Below, piece after piece: positions 7,435 through 9,935 of a stretch of 9,935 nt of DNA (positions within the stretch are counted from its first letter, which is position 1; each line of letters opens with the position of its first letter). This DNA is from an uncultured Clostridia bacterium (GTDB lineage Bacteria; Bacillota; Clostridia; Oscillospirales; Acutalibacteraceae): positions 1 through 9,935 of the forward strand of contig CAMOTT010000067.1 in assembly GCA_946626015.1 (NCBI GenBank). The letters are read 5' to 3'. The notes beneath the pieces are model-generated. The model searched no databases. It had not been told where the DNA came from and saw nothing but the letters and a program-made list of their open reading frames with translations. The position numbers were made by a program, and so were the translations under genes.

Positions 7435-8199
7435 ATGGTAGATTTACACTGTCACATTCTTCATAATATAGACGACGGCTCGGATTCCTTAGCCGAATCC
7501 GTTGCCCTTTGCCGTCAGGCTGTGTACAATGACATAGATACAGTGGTGCTCACCCCCCATCTGTCTGACGTTATGAACGTTGAGGACTTTTTGGAGAGCC
7601 GGGACAAACGCATAGAGGAGCTTAGAGCGGAGCTCGTAAAAGAGGAGATCGAGCTTGAGCTTATTCCGGGCGCGGAGGTTTATGTCAACGACGATATTTT
7701 TTACGCTCCGAGCTTAAAGGGCGCCGCCATCGGGAACACGAACTTCATCCTTGTGGAATTCGATTTCAACGGTTTGGGGCTCAACAGGCTCGCAAGGTAT
7801 CTCAACGAGTTCCTTGACCGGGATATGCGACCCATTGTGGCGCATCCGGAGAGGTATTCTTATTTACAGCGGGATTATGACCTTGTGAACTACCTGAGCA
7901 GGTGCGGAGTGCTCTTTCAGGTGAACGCCAGCAGCCTTGCCGGGTACGGCACGCGCAACGACTACGAGCTTGCCCGCAAGCTTGTCAAGAACAGCATAGC
8001 CTCGTTTATTGCTACGGACGCCCACTCAATGAGCTCGCGCTCCAATGATCTTGATAATCTTATCGACAGGTTCCCGTCAGATATAAGCGACACCTGTCTG
8101 CATTATATGCTGGAGACCGCGCCGCGGCACGTTATCAACGGCGAAGAGCCACCCCAGATATACCGCACGCCCCTGGTGAACAATACATGGAAACGGTGA
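7435..8199 (+). CDS. cpsB: CpsB/YwqE-type PHP-fold tyrosine-protein phosphatase
   Basis: This is a manganese-dependent phosphatase of 254 residues that removes phosphate from the tyrosine tail of the partner BY-kinase, in the cytoplasm. All metal and catalytic positions known for the family are visible: His5 and His7 in MVDLHCHILHNIDDG, Asp14, His42 in LTPHL, Glu81 in PGAEVY, Glu108 in ILVEFD, His137 and Arg140 in AHPER, and Asp195 and His197 in ATDAHS. These numbers almost coincide with those of the pneumococcal enzyme as I recall them. Length is typical. AGGGAG lies 6 bases before the ATG. It is the first gene after the 99-base gap and is followed by its expected kinase partner. The stop codon lies inside a perfect hairpin (8191-8213). 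Confidence 0.94.
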   Translation: MVDLHCHILHNIDDGSDSLAESVALCRQAVYNDIDTVVLTPHLSDVMNVEDFLESRDKRIEELRAELVKEEIELELIPGAEVYVNDDIFYAPSLKGAAIGNTNFILVEFDFNGLGLNRLARYLNEFLDRDMRPIVAHPERYSYLQRDYDLVNYLSRCGVLFQVNASSLAGYGTRNDYELARKLVKNSIASFIATDAHSMSSRSNDLDNLIDRFPSDISDTCLHYMLETAPRHVINGEEPPQIYRTPLVNNTWKR

Positions 8200-8293
8200 T
8201 CTGATCGCCGTTTGAGCATATCTATTTTGAAATGAAAGGTGGGAGAGAGGCGAAGAAACGGCACAGATCGGGAGTTTTCTTCAGTCTCGTAAA
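8191..8293 (+). promoter_or_regulatory. Structured leader between phosphatase and kinase genes
   Basis: Bases 8191-8213 form an inverted repeat beginning AAACGG and ending CCGTTT, with up to 10 pairs plus one G-U, enclosing the phosphatase stop codon. The 3' half (8198-8213) can instead pair with 8256-8269: GATCTG with CAGATC and GCCGTTT with AAACGGC, 13 pairs around a 3x1 internal loop. The two folds exclude each other. No T-run follows the first hairpin, so it is not a standard terminator. The leader also has a purine-rich GGTGGGAGAGAGG stretch at 8238-8250 with no start codon at a usable distance. Function is inference: processing, stabilisation or translation control are all possible. Confidence 0.45.
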
Positions 8294-9935
8294 ATGCAGG
8301 AAAGAATAAATCCACAGGAAAATCTGTCAAATAATAATGATGGGATGTACAGCATATTTTCAAATATAGACCCAATGCGGCTTATAAGGGAGCTTATACG
8401 CCGTTTGTGGGCTATTATTATGGTGGGTATCATCGTTGGCGGCTGTTTTTATGTTTACGCCAAGTCAAGGTTTGTTCCCTACTACTCGTCAAGAGCCGTA
8501 CTTGCCTTCACCCTGACCTCATATGTTGACGTCAAGGATAGCGAAAACAACGTGATTTATTCCAAGCAGGAAAAGGATTTCTATGACAGGCGTGATATAG
8601 AAAGATACACCTATTTCATCAAGAGCGATAAGCTGGCGGGTATGATCAAAGAGAACGTTGAGCAGGCTCTCAACAGGTCCGTAAGCATCAGCGAGATCAA
8701 ATCCTCCCTGAGCGTTGAGGCCACGGAGGTCGACGGAATCATCCAGATTGTGGTTTCCGGCGGAGATATCGAGTATATCAACGCCGTTATGGCCGTCATT
8801 GTGGAGATTTATCCCGATTACCTGCAGACCTTCAACTCCGGGCTGGGCACGGACGTTATAAACGCGCCCACAAGTCCTACCATCTCAAACAGTGACGGAG
8901 CGGCAAGGAGCGGCATGAACGGCTTTATTTTAGGCGCCCTGCTGATCGTTGCCATAGTCATAATAAGCGAGCTTCTCAACAACACGGTACGCAATGTAAA
9001 CGATATCAAGAACAAGATAAACGTCCGTATCCTCGGCTCTGTTCCATACATCGAAGTCTTTGATGACGGCAGCGATGAGAAAACGGCTCACCCGGGTCTT
9101 CTGATCACGGACGAACAAACGGTAAACTTCGACTTTGTTGAGAACTTCAAGGCTATCAGAACCAAGATCGAAAACATCAACGCCCAGACCAACAGCAAGA
9201 TATTTGCGGTCACCAGTACCTTTGAGGATGAAGGTAAAACCACCGTTACCGAGAACATCGCCTGCGCTCTTGCGCAAAAGGGCAAGTCTGTTCTCCTTAT
9301 CGACTGCGACCTTCGTAAACCCGCTGTTCTTAAAAACCTGGGTGTCAAAGAGGATTCCAACTACGGTCTGATCCCCATTATCAAGGGCACGTCCACTTAC
9401 GAGGAGTCCATCAAATTCATAAAGTCTGTCGGTATTTTCGTCCTGCCCACCGGCGGTATCACCTCCCGTTCAACAGAGATCATGGACGTTGAAAAGGTGC
9501 ACGAGATATTCGACAGAGCCCGCGAGGAGTTCGATTACATCATCATCGATACTCCCCCCGCGAGGATCGTTACAGACTGCCTTGTGCTTACACCTTTCAT
9601 TGACTCCGTTATTTACGCTATCAGAAACGACTACGCCAAGATCCAGCATATTTCCGAGACCATAGAAGAGATCAAGTCTACCGGAGTTAATTTTGCCGGC
9701 GCGATCTTCACAATGGCTCCCATGGACGGTTACGGCAAGTATTACAGACGTAAGAGATACCGTTACAATAAGTATTACAAGAACTATTCCGGCTACGGCT
9801 ACGGCAGCTACGGTTCAAAGAAGAAGGGCTACGGTTACGGCTACGGCTACGGTTATGGCTACGGCAGGAACGGCTACGGCTACGGTTACGGCAAGGGCTA
9901 TGGCGGCAGTTACGGCAGCTACGGCGGCTACGGTA
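8294..9935 (+). CDS. Fused Wzz chain-length regulator and BY-type tyrosine autokinase (CpsC-CpsD fusion), 3' end missing
   Basis: This inner-membrane tyrosine autokinase controls polymer chain length and export; 547 residues are visible and the frame is still open at the right edge. The N-terminal Wzz part has membrane helix 1 (about 39-56), an extracellular segment, a Pro-rich TSPT stretch and helix 2 (about 210-228). The kinase part has ENFKAIR (Glu283, Lys286, Arg289; the oligomerisation helix), Walker A STFEDEGKTT with Lys315, Walker A' LLIDCDLRKP (Asp337, Asp339) and Walker B DYIIIDTPP with Asp419. From residue 479 the tail is Tyr/Gly-rich. In streptococci and staphylococci the Wzz and kinase parts are two proteins; here they are joined as in Wzc. 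ATG 8294 is the first possible start after the in-frame TGA at 8228 but has no clear Shine-Dalgarno; ATG 8345 is an alternative. It likely partners with the upstream phosphatase. Confidence 0.92.
   Translation, partial: MQERINPQENLSNNNDGMYSIFSNIDPMRLIRELIRRLWAIIMVGIIVGGCFYVYAKSRFVPYYSSRAVLAFTLTSYVDVKDSENNVIYSKQEKDFYDRRDIERYTYFIKSDKLAGMIKENVEQALNRSVSISEIKSSLSVEATEVDGIIQIVVSGGDIEYINAVMAVIVEIYPDYLQTFNSGLGTDVINAPTSPTISNSDGAARSGMNGFILGALLIVAIVIISELLNNTVRNVNDIKNKINVRILGSVPYIEVFDDGSDEKTAHPGLLITDEQTVNFDFVENFKAIRTKIENINAQTNSKIFAVTSTFEDEGKTTVTENIACALAQKGKSVLLIDCDLRKPAVLKNLGVKEDSNYGLIPIIKGTSTYEESIKFIKSVGIFVLPTGGITSRSTEIMDVEKVHEIFDRAREEFDYIIIDTPPARIVTDCLVLTPFIDSVIYAIRNDYAKIQHISETIEEIKSTGVNFAGAIFTMAPMDGYGKYYRRKRYRYNKYYKNYSGYGYGSYGSKKKGYGYGYGYGYGYGRNGYGYGYGKGYGGSYGSYGGYG
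9728..9935 (+). repeat. In-frame GGN-TAY repeats encoding a tyrosine-glycine tail
   Basis: The region encodes residues 479-547 of the kinase, with 24 tyrosines in 69 residues. The first part mixes Tyr with Arg/Lys (KYYRRKRYRYNKYYKNY). After that come six consecutive Gly-Tyr hexamers at 9827-9862, three more at 9872-9889, and degenerate GGS-Y units to the edge. Codons alternate between GGC/GGT and TAC/TAT, so the repeat is imperfect at DNA level. The unit is 6 bases, so gain or loss of copies would keep the frame. Confidence 0.9.

Noticed and set aside
8191..8213. Rho-independent terminator after the phosphatase gene
   Set aside because: The hairpin is strong but is followed by GAGCATATCTA instead of a T-run, and the kinase partner gene lies directly downstream, so full termination is unlikely.
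8232..8309. 25-codon ORF (ATG 8232) rich in Lys/Arg, overlapping the kinase start
   Set aside because: It could be a leader peptide, but no Shine-Dalgarno precedes it (TATCTATTTTGAA), it resembles nothing known, and chance ORFs of this size are common.
8611..9360. Several - strand open frames of 62-115 residues
   Set aside because: They are opposite the kinase coding sequence with its Walker motifs. None has a recognisable domain or start signals.
1..9935. Mobile elements, CRISPR arrays, tRNA or rRNA genes
   Set aside because: No transposase motif, terminal inverted repeats, spaced direct repeats, or tRNA/rRNA-like sequence was seen. The only repeat array is the coding Gly-Tyr stretch.

Overview
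The window is a stretch of an extracellular or capsular polysaccharide biosynthesis locus. All genes are on the + strand and closely packed. The organism looks like a low-to-mid GC Gram-positive of the class Clostridia, possibly Ruminococcus/Oscillospiraceae-like. This rests on strong AGGAGG-type ribosome binding sites, TTG starts paired with good Shine-Dalgarno sequences, and an EpsG polymerase together with a CpsB-type PHP phosphatase and a BY-kinase. The genus is inference; no rRNA or other marker gene is present.

Region 1 (about 3-7335) is a run of seven genes for sugar transfer and polymerisation. They are a GT2 glycosyltransferase cut by the left edge, an EpsG-family polymerase, a GT32 (DXD) transferase, a GT4 transferase, a second GT2, a second GT4 that is a paralogue of the first, and a membrane-anchored GH88/GH105-type (unsaturated uronyl hydrolase-like) protein. 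Two junctions are TAATG stop/start overlaps and the other gaps are 11-41 bases, so this is almost certainly one operon. No initiating phosphoglycosyltransferase or flippase is visible; they would have to lie outside the window.

Region 2 (7336-9935) starts with a 99-base gap holding a plausible promoter. It then carries the control module: a CpsB/YwqE-type manganese-dependent tyrosine phosphatase, and a single protein combining a Wzz-type chain-length domain with a bacterial tyrosine kinase (CpsC and CpsD fused). The kinase runs off the right edge. Between the two genes is a 94-base leader with two mutually exclusive RNA hairpins and no recognisable Shine-Dalgarno next to the kinase start.

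The most unusual element is the kinase's C-terminal tail. At least 69 residues contain 24 tyrosines, mostly as Gly-Tyr repeats with basic clusters between them, and the tail has not ended at the window edge. BY-kinases normally end in a short cluster of a few tyrosines. The working picture is that the transferases build a repeat unit on a lipid carrier, EpsG polymerises it, and the kinase/phosphatase pair sets chain length and output through cycles of tyrosine phosphorylation. The hydrolase has no obvious place in that pathway.
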